From positions 1,798,001-1,862,000 of the forward strand of contig NZ_CP150355.1 in assembly GCF_051521495.1 (NCBI RefSeq): 64,000 bases of DNA, written 5' to 3'. Within the stretch, counting starts at the first letter, position 1, and each line of letters begins with the position of its first letter. The DNA comes from Sorangium sp051521495. GTDB lineage: Bacteria; Myxococcota_A; Polyangia; Polyangiales; Polyangiaceae. This document shows, in pieces, positions 18,051 through 26,192 of this stretch. The notes beneath the pieces were generated by a model. It did no database searches and had not been told where the DNA came from. It saw only the letters and a program-made list of their open reading frames with translations. The translations under genes and the position numbers were made by a program.

Positions 18051-18389
18051 GCTGAGCACGCATGCAGCCCGCATACCGACGTGATCATGCGGCCGGAGCG
18101 ATCCATGGATGACGTAGCGGACGAGCTCGCCGCGCACCGTCATGGCATCGTCGAGAACGGCAGGAACGTCCCGCTGGCAAGCTCCGATCCCGGCACCGGA
18201 ACCGGAGCTGGCGCATAGCGCGCCGCGCGATTCAAATTGCGCGCCGCGGCTCCGCGGCTTATGGGTCCCTCGATGGGCTGGAGCGGATTGCGCGGGGGTG
18301 ATGGCGTCAATGTCCCGTGCGCTCCCGGGGAGGCGAGCGGCGCGAAGCAGGGCGATCCGTCGGCCGCGCCGCTGCGCCCTCTGGGCGCG
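18051..18389. other. Divergent intergenic region between flavodoxin and receiver genes
   Basis: This stretch should hold both divergent promoters. A near-palindrome of GCGCGATT and AATTGCGCGC lies around 18225-18245. In-frame sequence upstream of the receiver start is Gly/Pro/Arg-rich and does not look translated. No other gene seen. Confidence 0.4.
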
Positions 18390-18776
18390 ATGGGACGGCG
18401 GCTCTCGGAGGGGGGCGCCTCTCGACGGAAGACGGTCTTCATCATCGAGGACGACCCAGGCGTCTGCGATGCGCTCGTGACCGTCCTGCGCGACGAGGGA
18501 TACGACGTGATGACGGCCAAGGACGGCGCGGACGCGCTGGCCAGGCTCCGCGAGGCGCCGACGCCGTCGCTCATCGTGCTCGATCTGATGATGGCGGGGA
18601 TGGACGGATACGCGTTCCGCGCAGAGCAGCTCCGCACGCCTGCGATCTCCGACGTCCCCGTCGTCGTGCTGACGGCGGGGGCGGCGCCGCGGGCCGCCGA
18701 GCTCGGATCGGTCGACATCCTGAAGAAGCCAGTCGATCTCGTCGCGTTGCTCGACATGGTCGGGCGCAACATCTGA
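18390..18776 (+). CDS. Single-domain response regulator (receiver only)
   Basis: A 128-residue receiver domain with a short basic leader (MGRRLSEGGASRRK). The acidic pair is in VFIIEDDPG, the phosphoacceptor Asp in LIVLDLMMAGMDG, the switch Thr in VVVLTAGA and the Lys-Pro in ILKKPVDL. No output domain is attached. No histidine kinase is adjacent, so it is an orphan regulator; the closest kinase in the window is 6 kb away and already has its own receiver. The ATG at 18390 is chosen because the fold begins 13 residues later; an upstream start at 18237 would add 51 residues of low complexity. Confidence 0.87.
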   Translation: MGRRLSEGGASRRKTVFIIEDDPGVCDALVTVLRDEGYDVMTAKDGADALARLREAPTPSLIVLDLMMAGMDGYAFRAEQLRTPAISDVPVVVLTAGAAPRAAELGSVDILKKPVDLVALLDMVGRNI

Positions 18777-18916
18777 GTCTGCGCCGGGCCGCCCGAAACA
18801 AACGTCGCTGAGAGCGCGGCGCGACGGCCGCGTTACAGACCTCGTTTTCGCTTGCCGGCTGTGCGGTGCGTGCGTCATACGCAGCTCACCGCACGCGGTC
18901 GACAAGGGGCGAGATC

Positions 18917-20542
18917 ATGTCGATGGCCCGGCGAAGCATCCTTTGCAGCGTTTCCGTGCTCGGCCTCGCAGCGCTCCCAGGGTTGTCGGACGGCTGGGGC
19001 GCCGCGCCTGACGGCGACGACCCGCAGCCGGCGTCGGGGGGCGCCCCGCCGCCGTCCAGCGAGCTGTCGAAGGCGGTATTCCAGCACGGCGTGGCGAGCG
19101 GGGATCCATGGCCCGATGCCGTCATCCTCTGGACGCGCGTGACGCCGGTGAAGGCGGGCGCGGTGACGGTGACATGGCAGATCGCGCTCGACGCCAGGTT
19201 CACCCGGATCGTGGGCTCGGGGGCGCTGACGACGGACGAGGCGCGCGACTACACGGTCAAGCTCGACGCCCGCGGGCTCGACGCCGGGACGACCTATTAT
19301 TACCGGTTCATCGCCCTCGGCGGATCGTCGCCTGTCGGGCGCACGAGGACGGCGCCGCGCGGCCGCGCGGGGCGGCTGCGCTTCGCCGTCGCGTCGTGCT
19401 CGAGCTATGCGCACGGGCTGTTCCACGGGTATCGGCACATCGCCGCGCGCCTCGACCTCGACGCGGTGATCCACCTCGGCGACTACATCTATGAATACGG
19501 CGCCGGCCAGTACGGGAGCGCGCGGCGCTACGAGCCCGCGCATGAGATCGTGACGCTCGCCGACTACCGCGCGCGGTATGCCCAGTACCGGCGCGACAGG
19601 GATCTCCAGGCGGCTCACCAGCAGCACCCGTTCATCACGGTCTGGGACGACCACGAGCTGGCGAACGACGCCTGGAAGGGGGGCGCGGCGAACCACACGC
19701 CGGCGACCGAGGGGGCGTGGGGGGAGCGCAAGGCGGTCGCGCAGCGCGCCTACGCGGAGTGGATGCCGATCCGCGAGCGCGGCGAGGAGCGGCGCGGCGC
19801 CGGCCGGATCTGGCGCGCGCTGCGCTACGGCGATCTCGTCGACCTCTTCCTGCTCGACACGCGCTCCTGGGGGCGCGACCGGCAGGCCGACCCGCGCGAC
19901 CGCGGGGCGATCGAGGCGTCGGCGCGGACGATCCTCGGGCGCGATCAGGAGGCGTGGCTGCGCGCGGAGCTCGCGGGCTCGACGGCGGCGTGGAAGGTCA
20001 TCGGCCAACAGGTCCTGATGGGCCAGATCCCTCAGGACCTGAACGCGGACGCGTGGGACGGGTATCCGGCGGCGCGCCAGCGCTTCTTCGATCTCCTCAC
20101 CGAGGAGCGCGTGCGCGACGTCGTCGTGCTCACCGGCGATACCCACGCGTCGTGGGCGATCGATCTCGCGCCGTCGCCGCTCGATCCGGCGCGCTACGAC
20201 GCCGCGACGGGCCGGGGCGCGCTGGCGGTCGAGATCGCGGTGCCGGGGATCACCTCCCCGTGGCTCACCGAGGAGCAGGCCCGGACGGTCGAGCCGCGGT
20301 TCCTCGCGAACCCGCACGTCAAGTACGTCGACCTGTGGCGCCGGGGGTACGCGGTCCTCGACGTGACGCCGGAGCGCGTGCAGGGCGCGTGGTTCCTGTA
20401 CGATGCGCCCGAGCGCCCGAAGGTCGACGAGGTCTTCGCCGCGGCGTTCGCCGCGCGCCGCGGCGAGAGCCACCTGCGCTGGGAGGCGGCGGCGGCGCCC
20501 GCCGTCGAGCACCCGCCCGAGGCCGCGCCGCGCGTACGCTGA
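18917..20542 (+). CDS. phoD: PhoD-type alkaline phosphatase / phosphodiesterase (Tat-exported)
   Basis: A 541-residue exported metallophosphatase. The ATG at 18917 has AAGGGG seven bases upstream and opens a Tat-type signal (MARRSILCSVSVLGLAAL). Residues ~60-150 are the PhoD N-terminal domain (FQHGVASGDPWPDAVILWTRVTP). The catalytic domain has VASCSSYAHGLFHGYRHI, HLGDYIYEYG, WDDHELANDAW and TGDTHASWAIDL, which supply the Fe/Ca metal ligands and phosphate pocket of the family. It would release phosphate from phosphodiesters or teichoic-like polymers outside the cytoplasmic membrane. The multicopper oxidase gene follows 68 nt later, perhaps in the same unit. No Pho box was recognised by eye. 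Confidence 0.92.
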   Translation: MSMARRSILCSVSVLGLAALPGLSDGWGAAPDGDDPQPASGGAPPPSSELSKAVFQHGVASGDPWPDAVILWTRVTPVKAGAVTVTWQIALDARFTRIVGSGALTTDEARDYTVKLDARGLDAGTTYYYRFIALGGSSPVGRTRTAPRGRAGRLRFAVASCSSYAHGLFHGYRHIAARLDLDAVIHLGDYIYEYGAGQYGSARRYEPAHEIVTLADYRARYAQYRRDRDLQAAHQQHPFITVWDDHELANDAWKGGAANHTPATEGAWGERKAVAQRAYAEWMPIRERGEERRGAGRIWRALRYGDLVDLFLLDTRSWGRDRQADPRDRGAIEASARTILGRDQEAWLRAELAGSTAAWKVIGQQVLMGQIPQDLNADAWDGYPAARQRFFDLLTEERVRDVVVLTGDTHASWAIDLAPSPLDPARYDAATGRGALAVEIAVPGITSPWLTEEQARTVEPRFLANPHVKYVDLWRRGYAVLDVTPERVQGAWFLYDAPERPKVDEVFAAAFAARRGESHLRWEAAAAPAVEHPPEAAPRVR

Positions 20543-20609
20543 TTTCCCGCGACGCCAGCGAAAGCACGCGGACTCTCCGCCGGTCGGTGGTAGGATTCGT
20601 CCCCGCGAT

Positions 20610-22031
20610 ATGTCGTGCTGGCGCTTTGCTTGTCGTTTCGTGAGCCTCTGGCTCGCCGTCGCCGCGACCGGGTGTGCGGTCGAGCCTCCGTCGCAGCCCG
20701 ACGGGTGGGACAGCGCGGTGGCGCTGCAGTCGGCGCGCGATCTCGACGCGAGGCCGGGGGTGGTCGAGGTCGATCTGACGGCGCGCGTCGGGGACGTGGA
20801 GATCGTGCCCGGCAAGAAGACGCCCACGTGGACGTACAACGGCGGTCTCCCCGGCCCACTGATCCGCGCCAGCGTCGGAGATCGCGTGATCGTGCACTTC
20901 CGTAACGAGCTGTCGGAGCCGACGACGGTCCACTGGCACGGCGTGCGCTTGCCGGCGGAGATGGATGGCGCGCCCGGGCACAGCCAGCCCGAGACGCCGC
21001 CGGGCGGCGGCTTCACCTACGATTTCGTGGTGCCGGACGCGGGGCTCTACTGGTACCACCCGCACGTCAACTCCGCGGTGCAGGAGGGCAATGGCCTCTA
21101 CGGCCCGCTGCTGGTCGAGGATCCGGACGAGCCCGCGGAGCTCGGCGACGAGCTCGTGCTCGTACTGAGCGACATCAGCCTGCGCGACGACGGCTCGCTC
21201 GAGGACCCGGACGCGGGAGGCAATCTCGGCACGCTGTTCGGGCGCGAGGGCGACCTCCTGCTCGTCAACGGGCGGGTCAACCCGGTGATCGGGGCGCGCG
21301 CCGGGCTCAGGCAGCGGTGGCGCATCGTCAACGCGGCCAAGTCCCGCTATTACCAGCTCCTGATCACGGATCACCGCTTCACCCGCATCGGCGGTGACGG
21401 CGGGTTCCTGGAGCACCCCGTCGAGGAGGACAGGATCCTGCTCACCCCCGGCGAGCGCGCCGACGTGGTGGTGACGCCGCGCGGGGCGCCTGGGTCGACG
21501 CTTTCCGTACGCTGGGTGCCCTACGATCGCGGCTATGGCGCGACCTTCGCGAGGCCCGAGGTCGAGGCCTTCCGGCTGCGCCTCGCGGACGAGCCGGTGG
21601 TCCATGACGAGCCGCTCCCCGAGGTCGCGCGGACGATCGAGGCGCTCGACACGACGGCGGCGAGGCACGTGGATCTGCAGCTCACGCGGGAGGAGGACTC
21701 GGACGACGTCGTGATGGGCATCAACGGCGTGCCCTCCTGGAAGGCGGAGCCGCTCATGGCGGCGGTGGGTGAGACCGCGGTGTGGACCGTCGAGAACACG
21801 ATGGCGTTCGACCACCCGTTCCACCTGCACGGCTTCTTCTTTCAGGTGCTCGGCGCCGATGGTCAGCCGGTGAGGCCGCTCGCGTGGAAGGACACGGTGA
21901 ACGTGCCTGTCGACGGGTCGGCGCGCTTCGCGGTCCGCTACGACAACCGGCCTGGGATGTGGATGTTCCACTGCCACATCCTCGATCACGCCGAGGCGGG
22001 CATGATGGGGATGCTGCACGTCGTACGGTGA
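20610..22031 (+). CDS. Multicopper oxidase (laccase/CueO-like), lipoprotein
   Basis: A 473-residue secreted oxidase. Its N-terminus (LWLAVAATGCAVEPP) has a lipobox with Cys near residue 19, so it is probably anchored in the envelope. The four copper-binding motifs are intact: HWHG, YWYHPH, HPFHLHGF and HCHILDHAEAGMMG; the last provides the type 1 and trinuclear ligands, with Met as axial ligand. Three cupredoxin domains are implied by length. Such enzymes oxidise phenols or Cu(I)/Fe(II)/Mn(II) with oxygen. The start ATG at 20610 is chosen because it begins the signal peptide; in-frame sequence upstream is antisense-like and within the phoD gene end. Confidence 0.92.
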   Translation: MSCWRFACRFVSLWLAVAATGCAVEPPSQPDGWDSAVALQSARDLDARPGVVEVDLTARVGDVEIVPGKKTPTWTYNGGLPGPLIRASVGDRVIVHFRNELSEPTTVHWHGVRLPAEMDGAPGHSQPETPPGGGFTYDFVVPDAGLYWYHPHVNSAVQEGNGLYGPLLVEDPDEPAELGDELVLVLSDISLRDDGSLEDPDAGGNLGTLFGREGDLLLVNGRVNPVIGARAGLRQRWRIVNAAKSRYYQLLITDHRFTRIGGDGGFLEHPVEEDRILLTPGERADVVVTPRGAPGSTLSVRWVPYDRGYGATFARPEVEAFRLRLADEPVVHDEPLPEVARTIEALDTTAARHVDLQLTREEDSDDVVMGINGVPSWKAEPLMAAVGETAVWTVENTMAFDHPFHLHGFFFQVLGADGQPVRPLAWKDTVNVPVDGSARFAVRYDNRPGMWMFHCHILDHAEAGMMGMLHVVR

Positions 22032-22322
22032 AGGCCGGCCGCGCGAGAGGCCGCGAAGCGCGCGAGACAGACGGCAGGGGAACGCAGGAAAGGGGATGTG
22101 GCCGTGGGCGCTGTGACCCTGGAGGTGCGGGGGTTGCGGAGCTCGCGGGGCTTGCGGCCCGCGGGCTGGGTTGATAACAGCGCTGTAGAAAATCAGGGGA
22201 TCTGTCGGCACCTCGCACAGCACAACACCTCCGCCGCGTCGTGTGGGCGCGGCGAGGCGCGGCGAGGCGCGGACAGACGTGATCTCGAGACGAGCCCGCC
22301 ACGGATCGTGTAGAATGCGAGC

Positions 22323-23483
22323 GTGGTGGATCTCGATGCGATCTCGGACCGAACCTACGTGGCTGCGGGGGCGGACTTCGCGTTCGTGATCACCCGGCGG
22401 GGGCGGCTCGTCACCCGGCGCGTGCCGCGCGACATGCCCAGGGAGGGCCGCAGCCAGATCGTCGAGGCGGCGCTGAGCCTCGGGGAGCAGGGCCGGCTCG
22501 GGTGCGTGGAGCTGCGGCGCGAGGATCTGGTGCCGTACGGGGGCGCGGCGCCCGTCGACGTGTACTTCGGCGTGGCCGCCGAGGCGATCCTCTGCGTGGT
22601 GATGCCCACGTGGGCGGACCGGCGGGACGTGGCGTCCGCGATCGAGCACGGCCTGCGCGACATGGACGAGGGGACCCCGGAGGCGTCGCGGCAGCTCCGG
22701 AGCGCGCCGCGGCGCACCCGGTCGCGCCCGCGGGGGGAGGCGGCGCCCTCGTCGGCGCGCCGGCCGGTCGCGGAGGTGCGCGAGGTTCCGCCGGCGATCA
22801 GCGGGGCCGCGGCCTCCTTCAGCGAGCCGCAGCCGCAGCCGTCGAAGCGCGCCACGCCGGCGCCGTCGCCGGGTCGCAAGCGCAGCGCCGTCGCGGGGCT
22901 GGTCCTCCTGGCCAACGGGGGGCCGCCGCGCTCGCTGGCGCGCCCGGTGGCGCTGCGGGAGGCGCCGCCGTCGCCGGCGGCTCCAGCGCGGCCCTCCGGG
23001 TCGCTGCCGGACATCCGCATCGGCGAGGCGACGCTCGGGCGCGAGAGCCTCGACGCCATCGGACGAGAGCTCGGCGGGGCGTGGCCGTCGGCGCCCGAGA
23101 TCCGGGTGGGGGCGGCGTCGGCGGGGGAGGGGGACGGGAGCCTGGCGGCGATCGGGGTGGAGATGCCGGAGCCGGCGCGGGCCGGATCGATGCCGGAGGC
23201 GGTGCGGCTGGAGCTGGTGAGCATCAGCCGCGAGAGCCTGATGGAGATCGCGGCCGAGGAGGGGCGTATGGCGGCGGCGGGGCCGCGACCGTGGGGGCCG
23301 CTGGTGCGGCCCATGCAGGTCACGCGGCCGTGGGAGGAGCTGCCCGAGGGCGAGGGGGGTGTGGCCGAGGCCGAGAGGGGGGCCGGCGAGGCGGCGGCCC
23401 GGGAGCTGGAGGGCGACGCGGGGGAGCCTGAGAGCCAGGTTGTCGAGGTGGGGCTTCCGGGGCGGGGCGCTCGCGCGGGCTGA
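22323..23483 (+). CDS. Roadblock/LC7-like domain protein with long disordered tail
   Basis: A 386-residue protein. The first ~115 residues have the alternating strand-helix pattern of roadblock/LC7 (longin-like) proteins: TYVAAGADFAFVITRRGRLVTRR, a helix, then VDVYFGVAAEAILCVVMPTW and a final helix. In myxobacteria such domains bind small Ras-like GTPases and polarity proteins. The remaining ~270 residues are Pro/Ala/Arg/Glu-rich and probably disordered, with two short similar segments (LGRESLDAIGRELG and ISRESLMEIAAEEG) that could be partner-binding motifs. No MglA-like GTPase is adjacent. The domain call is by pattern and moderate in confidence; the coding call is strong from codon bias. 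Confidence 0.55.
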   Translation: MVDLDAISDRTYVAAGADFAFVITRRGRLVTRRVPRDMPREGRSQIVEAALSLGEQGRLGCVELRREDLVPYGGAAPVDVYFGVAAEAILCVVMPTWADRRDVASAIEHGLRDMDEGTPEASRQLRSAPRRTRSRPRGEAAPSSARRPVAEVREVPPAISGAAASFSEPQPQPSKRATPAPSPGRKRSAVAGLVLLANGGPPRSLARPVALREAPPSPAAPARPSGSLPDIRIGEATLGRESLDAIGRELGGAWPSAPEIRVGAASAGEGDGSLAAIGVEMPEPARAGSMPEAVRLELVSISRESLMEIAAEEGRMAAAGPRPWGPLVRPMQVTRPWEELPEGEGGVAEAERGAGEAAARELEGDAGEPESQVVEVGLPGRGARAG

Positions 23484-23927
23484 GGCGGAGCGGGTTTGGG
23501 GCAGCGTCTCGGTTGGCGGGGGGCGGAGTCCGGTGGGCTGGGGCGGTGGGCTGTCCGTCGCAGCCGTGCCGGCATGCAGCCACGCTGCACGCGCTGGTCG
23601 ACCTGGACAGTATCTGGGTTCCGTTCTTGTAGGAAGATAATGCCTCAGATGTCGACCGTTCACGCCTCCGACGGGCCGCCCTCGCTGCACCTCGCGCCAG
23701 CCGCCCGCGAAGAGCGCGAGTACGACGACCGTCGCGGGACACGACAGGAGGCTGTGGAGGATCTCGGACCCCCTCGGAAGACGCTGTGGCGAAGGGCGAA
23801 GCGGGTCGCCGCGGGCGGGTGAGCGAGGCGGCGCGAGCCGACGTCCCCACGCCCATCGGTGTTAACCACGCTGGTTCGGTCGGTCGGCGCGGGCTCCGCC
23901 GTAAGGAATCGCGTCAAGCCCCTGCGA
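23484..23927. other. Intergenic region with one doubtful short frame
   Basis: Holds only the doubtful 60-codon frame at 23640-23822 and lower-GC sequence toward the secreted-protein gene. No promoter or RNA gene recognised. Confidence 0.4.
23640..23822 (+). CDS. Possible 60-residue protein, unknown
   Basis: ATG at 23640 is preceded by AGGAAG-like sequence and opens a 60-residue charged peptide (MPQMSTVHASDGPPSLHL..., ending RRAKRVAAGG). Third positions are mostly G or C, which is expected by chance in this genome. No homology or motif is recognised; low confidence. Confidence 0.22.
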   Translation: MPQMSTVHASDGPPSLHLAPAAREEREYDDRRGTRQEAVEDLGPPRKTLWRRAKRVAAGG

Positions 23928-24401
23928 TCACAGGCCGCAGCCGACCCAGGTGCGCTCGATGGTCTTGTAGTCCTGGGTCATTCCGCTGGCGCTGGGGCAG
24001 CCGGTCGAAAGGATCACCGTGCCCTTGATCTGGCACGATGACGAATTCACGAACGTGCTGTTGCCGGTGGCGATGGGGCCCTGCGGCGTGCCGACCAGGC
24101 CTTCTTGCTGCGTGCTCAGCACCGACCAGGACGCGGTCGAGCTGGGCTTGACCGAGGAGGCGGCGAACACGGCGTACTGCATTCCGGTTTCGTTGCCTGG
24201 CACGAACGGATTGTCCTTGACCGGCCCGGACTGGGTCTGGACGGTCGCGGTGCTGGTGGTCCGGCCGAAGGTGATATCGACCTTCGCTTGCAGATGGCTG
24301 TTGCACAGATAGACCTGCTGCGAGAAATTCGGAGGCGGGGTGTCGGCCAAAGCGGCGCTCGTGAACATGAAGAGGGGGAGTGCGAGCACGCGGACTTTCA
24401 T
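23928..24401 (-). CDS. Small secreted protein with four cysteines
   Basis: A 157-residue exported protein. The ATG at 24401 has AGGAGA about seven bases upstream, and it opens a clear signal peptide (MKVRVLALPLFMFTSAALADT) with Ala-x-Ala cleavage before Asp-Thr-Pro. The mature part is Ser/Thr/Gln-rich and beta-prone, with exactly four Cys (YLCNS, SSCQIK, STGCPS, VGCGL), enough for two disulfides. I do not recognise the family. Codon use is visibly less GC-rich than in neighbouring genes and the gene lies beside an AT-rich repeat, so transfer from another genome is likely. Its own promoter would lie in the 24402-24660 gap. Confidence 0.7.
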   Translation of the reverse strand: MKVRVLALPLFMFTSAALADTPPPNFSQQVYLCNSHLQAKVDITFGRTTSTATVQTQSGPVKDNPFVPGNETGMQYAVFAASSVKPSSTASWSVLSTQQEGLVGTPQGPIATGNSTFVNSSSCQIKGTVILSTGCPSASGMTQDYKTIERTWVGCGL

Positions 24402-25026
24402 CCTGATCTCCTGTCCGTTTCGTTGTGGGGGCGCGGCGATGCCCATCGACATCGCCGCGCGCAGGCGATCTCGCTGAGCCCGCGGGCGCCGGCAAGCGTC
24501 CAGCAGCTAGTCCACGCGAGCGGCGCGCTCGACGTCCGGCCCAAACCTTGCGCACCCCCCGGTGCCACCGGCAGCGCCTTTGCGTTGAACGCGCTCTCGG
24601 GATCCCTGCTGGGAACGGCCCGACTCGCTTGATCCCTGAACGATTTTTCTGGATTCAGGGTGATTTTAGCCGGCTATTAGAGATGATTCTCTCGATATTG
24701 GCTCTGATTAGCCGGCTATTAGAGATGATTCTCTCGATATTGGCTCTGATTAGCCAAATCCGAGAGATTATTCTCTGGATCTTGCCTGCGTTTTCCTTGA
24801 TTTTTGAGCCTTTTTTCTGGATCTGTCGACGGTTTGTCCCGTTTGTCGGCGGGCGTGCCTCGATGCCGCCGGGCAGGGCTCACCTTCGGCCCGGAGGGGG
24901 TTTCCGCGAAGATGCGGAGATCCTTGATCTTTCTTCCGGCCTTCCCGTCGTCTGGTTCACTTGGAGCGCTGCCTGTCCCCGGTTCCCACGCCCCCGTCGC
25001 CTCGGGCGACCTCGCCGCAGCGGCTC
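24402..25026. other. AT-rich intergenic island between the secreted protein and the kinase
   Basis: Contains the 42-bp repeat and flanking T-rich sequence with several TTTTTCTGGAT-like words (24645, 24810). No gene is supported. Frames through it are either Leu/Ile-rich (plus) or Asn/Gln/Arg-rich (minus) and lack a usable start. Confidence 0.5.
24666..24791. repeat. 42-bp AT-rich tandem repeat with internal palindromes
   Basis: Two identical 42-bp units (24666-24707, 24708-24749) are followed by a third diverged copy. Each unit holds the perfect palindrome TAGCCGGCTA and the stem-loop AGAGA-TGAT-TCTCT; the third copy keeps the stem with a changed loop (AGAGA-TTAT-TCTCT). The unit is 14 codons long. 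Base composition is far lower in GC than the rest of the window. Confidence 0.9.
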
Positions 25027-25965
25027 CTACGCGCGCCCCCGCGCCGCGGCCGTCGCATAAGGCGGCTCGCGGCCGGCGCGCACGAAGCCGAGATCGGTGC
25101 GCATCGTCCTCGCGTCGGGGTAGCGCTCCTGCTTGAGGAAGGCGAGGGCGCGGTCCACGACGGCGCACAGGCCGGGCGGCGCCGTGGGGGCGTGCAGCGC
25201 GAGGGGCGGCGCCCTCTCCGTGGCGACCGCGATGAGCAGGCGCGCGTCCTCCAGGTTGCCGTGGATCGTGCGGCCCGCGAGCAGCCGGAACATCGTCGCC
25301 CCGAGGCCGAAGAGGTCCGTTCGGCCGTCGATCTCGCGGATGAGGCCCAGGGCCTGCTCGGGCGCCATGTAATCGTCGGTGCCGATCGACACGCCCGTCG
25401 CGGTCTTCGTCATCTCCGGCACCCCCGCGACGTCCTCGAGCAGCGGGTCGAGGACGCGCGCGAGGCCGAAATCGAGCACCCGCACGCGCCCGTCGTTGCC
25501 GATGTGCAGGTTCTCGGGCTTGAGATCGCGGTGAACGACGCCGTGCTCGTGCGCCACGATCAGCACGTCGAGGACCCGCTCGGCGAGCGCGATCACCTGG
25601 CCGACAGGGAGCGTCCCGTGCCGGGCCATGCGGTCGAACACGGTCTCGCCCTCGAGCACCTCCATGGCCATGTAGACCAGGCCGTCGTCCGTGGCCCCGG
25701 CCTCCAGCACCTGGGGGAGACCCTCGCAGAGCGGCGCCACGGCGGCCAGCGCGCTCCCTATCGGCCCCTCGCGCAAGAACCGCTTTCGCACCGCCTCGAT
25801 CTCGGCGAGCTCGGCGTGCAGCACCTTGACCGCCGCCACGCACCCGTCCGCCCGGCGGCAAAAGAAGACGCTCGCCATGCCGCCGACCCCGAGGACGCTC
25901 TCGACCGCCCATGGGCCGATCCGCGTGCCGATGCGCTGCTCTGCCAGCTCCTCTTCGGTCACCAT
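25027..25965 (-). CDS. Hanks-type serine/threonine protein kinase (active, soluble)
   Basis: A 312-residue cytoplasmic kinase made of the catalytic domain only. The Gly loop is LGVGGMASVF, the ATP Lys is in VAAVKVLHAE, the catalytic loop HRDLKPENLHI and the metal loop VLDFGLARV are intact, and the activation segment ends in GTDDYMAPEQ. There is no membrane segment or sensor domain. The C-terminus ends soon after helix I. All catalytic residues are present, unlike the degenerate kinases at the right of the window, so this one is predicted active. A lipoate-ligase-like gene starts divergently ~230 nt away; a link between the two is only positional. Confidence 0.9.
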   Translation of the reverse strand: MVTEEELAEQRIGTRIGPWAVESVLGVGGMASVFFCRRADGCVAAVKVLHAELAEIEAVRKRFLREGPIGSALAAVAPLCEGLPQVLEAGATDDGLVYMAMEVLEGETVFDRMARHGTLPVGQVIALAERVLDVLIVAHEHGVVHRDLKPENLHIGNDGRVRVLDFGLARVLDPLLEDVAGVPEMTKTATGVSIGTDDYMAPEQALGLIREIDGRTDLFGLGATMFRLLAGRTIHGNLEDARLLIAVATERAPPLALHAPTAPPGLCAVVDRALAFLKQERYPDARTMRTDLGFVRAGREPPYATAAARGRA

Positions 25966-26192
25966 GGCGCGATGTTACCACCGGCGCCTTCACGCAGGGT
26001 CTCGTCTCGCCGGGGCTCGTTTCGCAGGGCCTCGTCCGCATCCCTCTCGCAGGACCCAGGCCGCGCCCCTCTCGCAGGGCCTGGTCCGCGGTTCTCGGGG
26101 CGAGCGCCGCGTTCCTCGGCACAAGGACCGCGCTTACCCTAGCGACCGCCGCATCGCCGCGCGCCGAGCTTCGCGCCAAGGAGACTCCCTCG

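Noticed and set aside
20319..23690. Very long minus-strand frame (1123 codons)
   Set aside because: Antisense to phoD, the multicopper oxidase and the roadblock gene, which have clear motifs; composition is Arg/His/Pro-rich as expected of a shadow frame in high-GC DNA.
24425..25060. Leu/Ile-rich plus-strand frame through the 42-bp repeat, giving 14-residue repeats
   Set aside because: No ribosome binding site or start near the hydrophobic part, and the upstream half is Arg/Pro-rich. Kept as a DNA repeat finding, not a gene.
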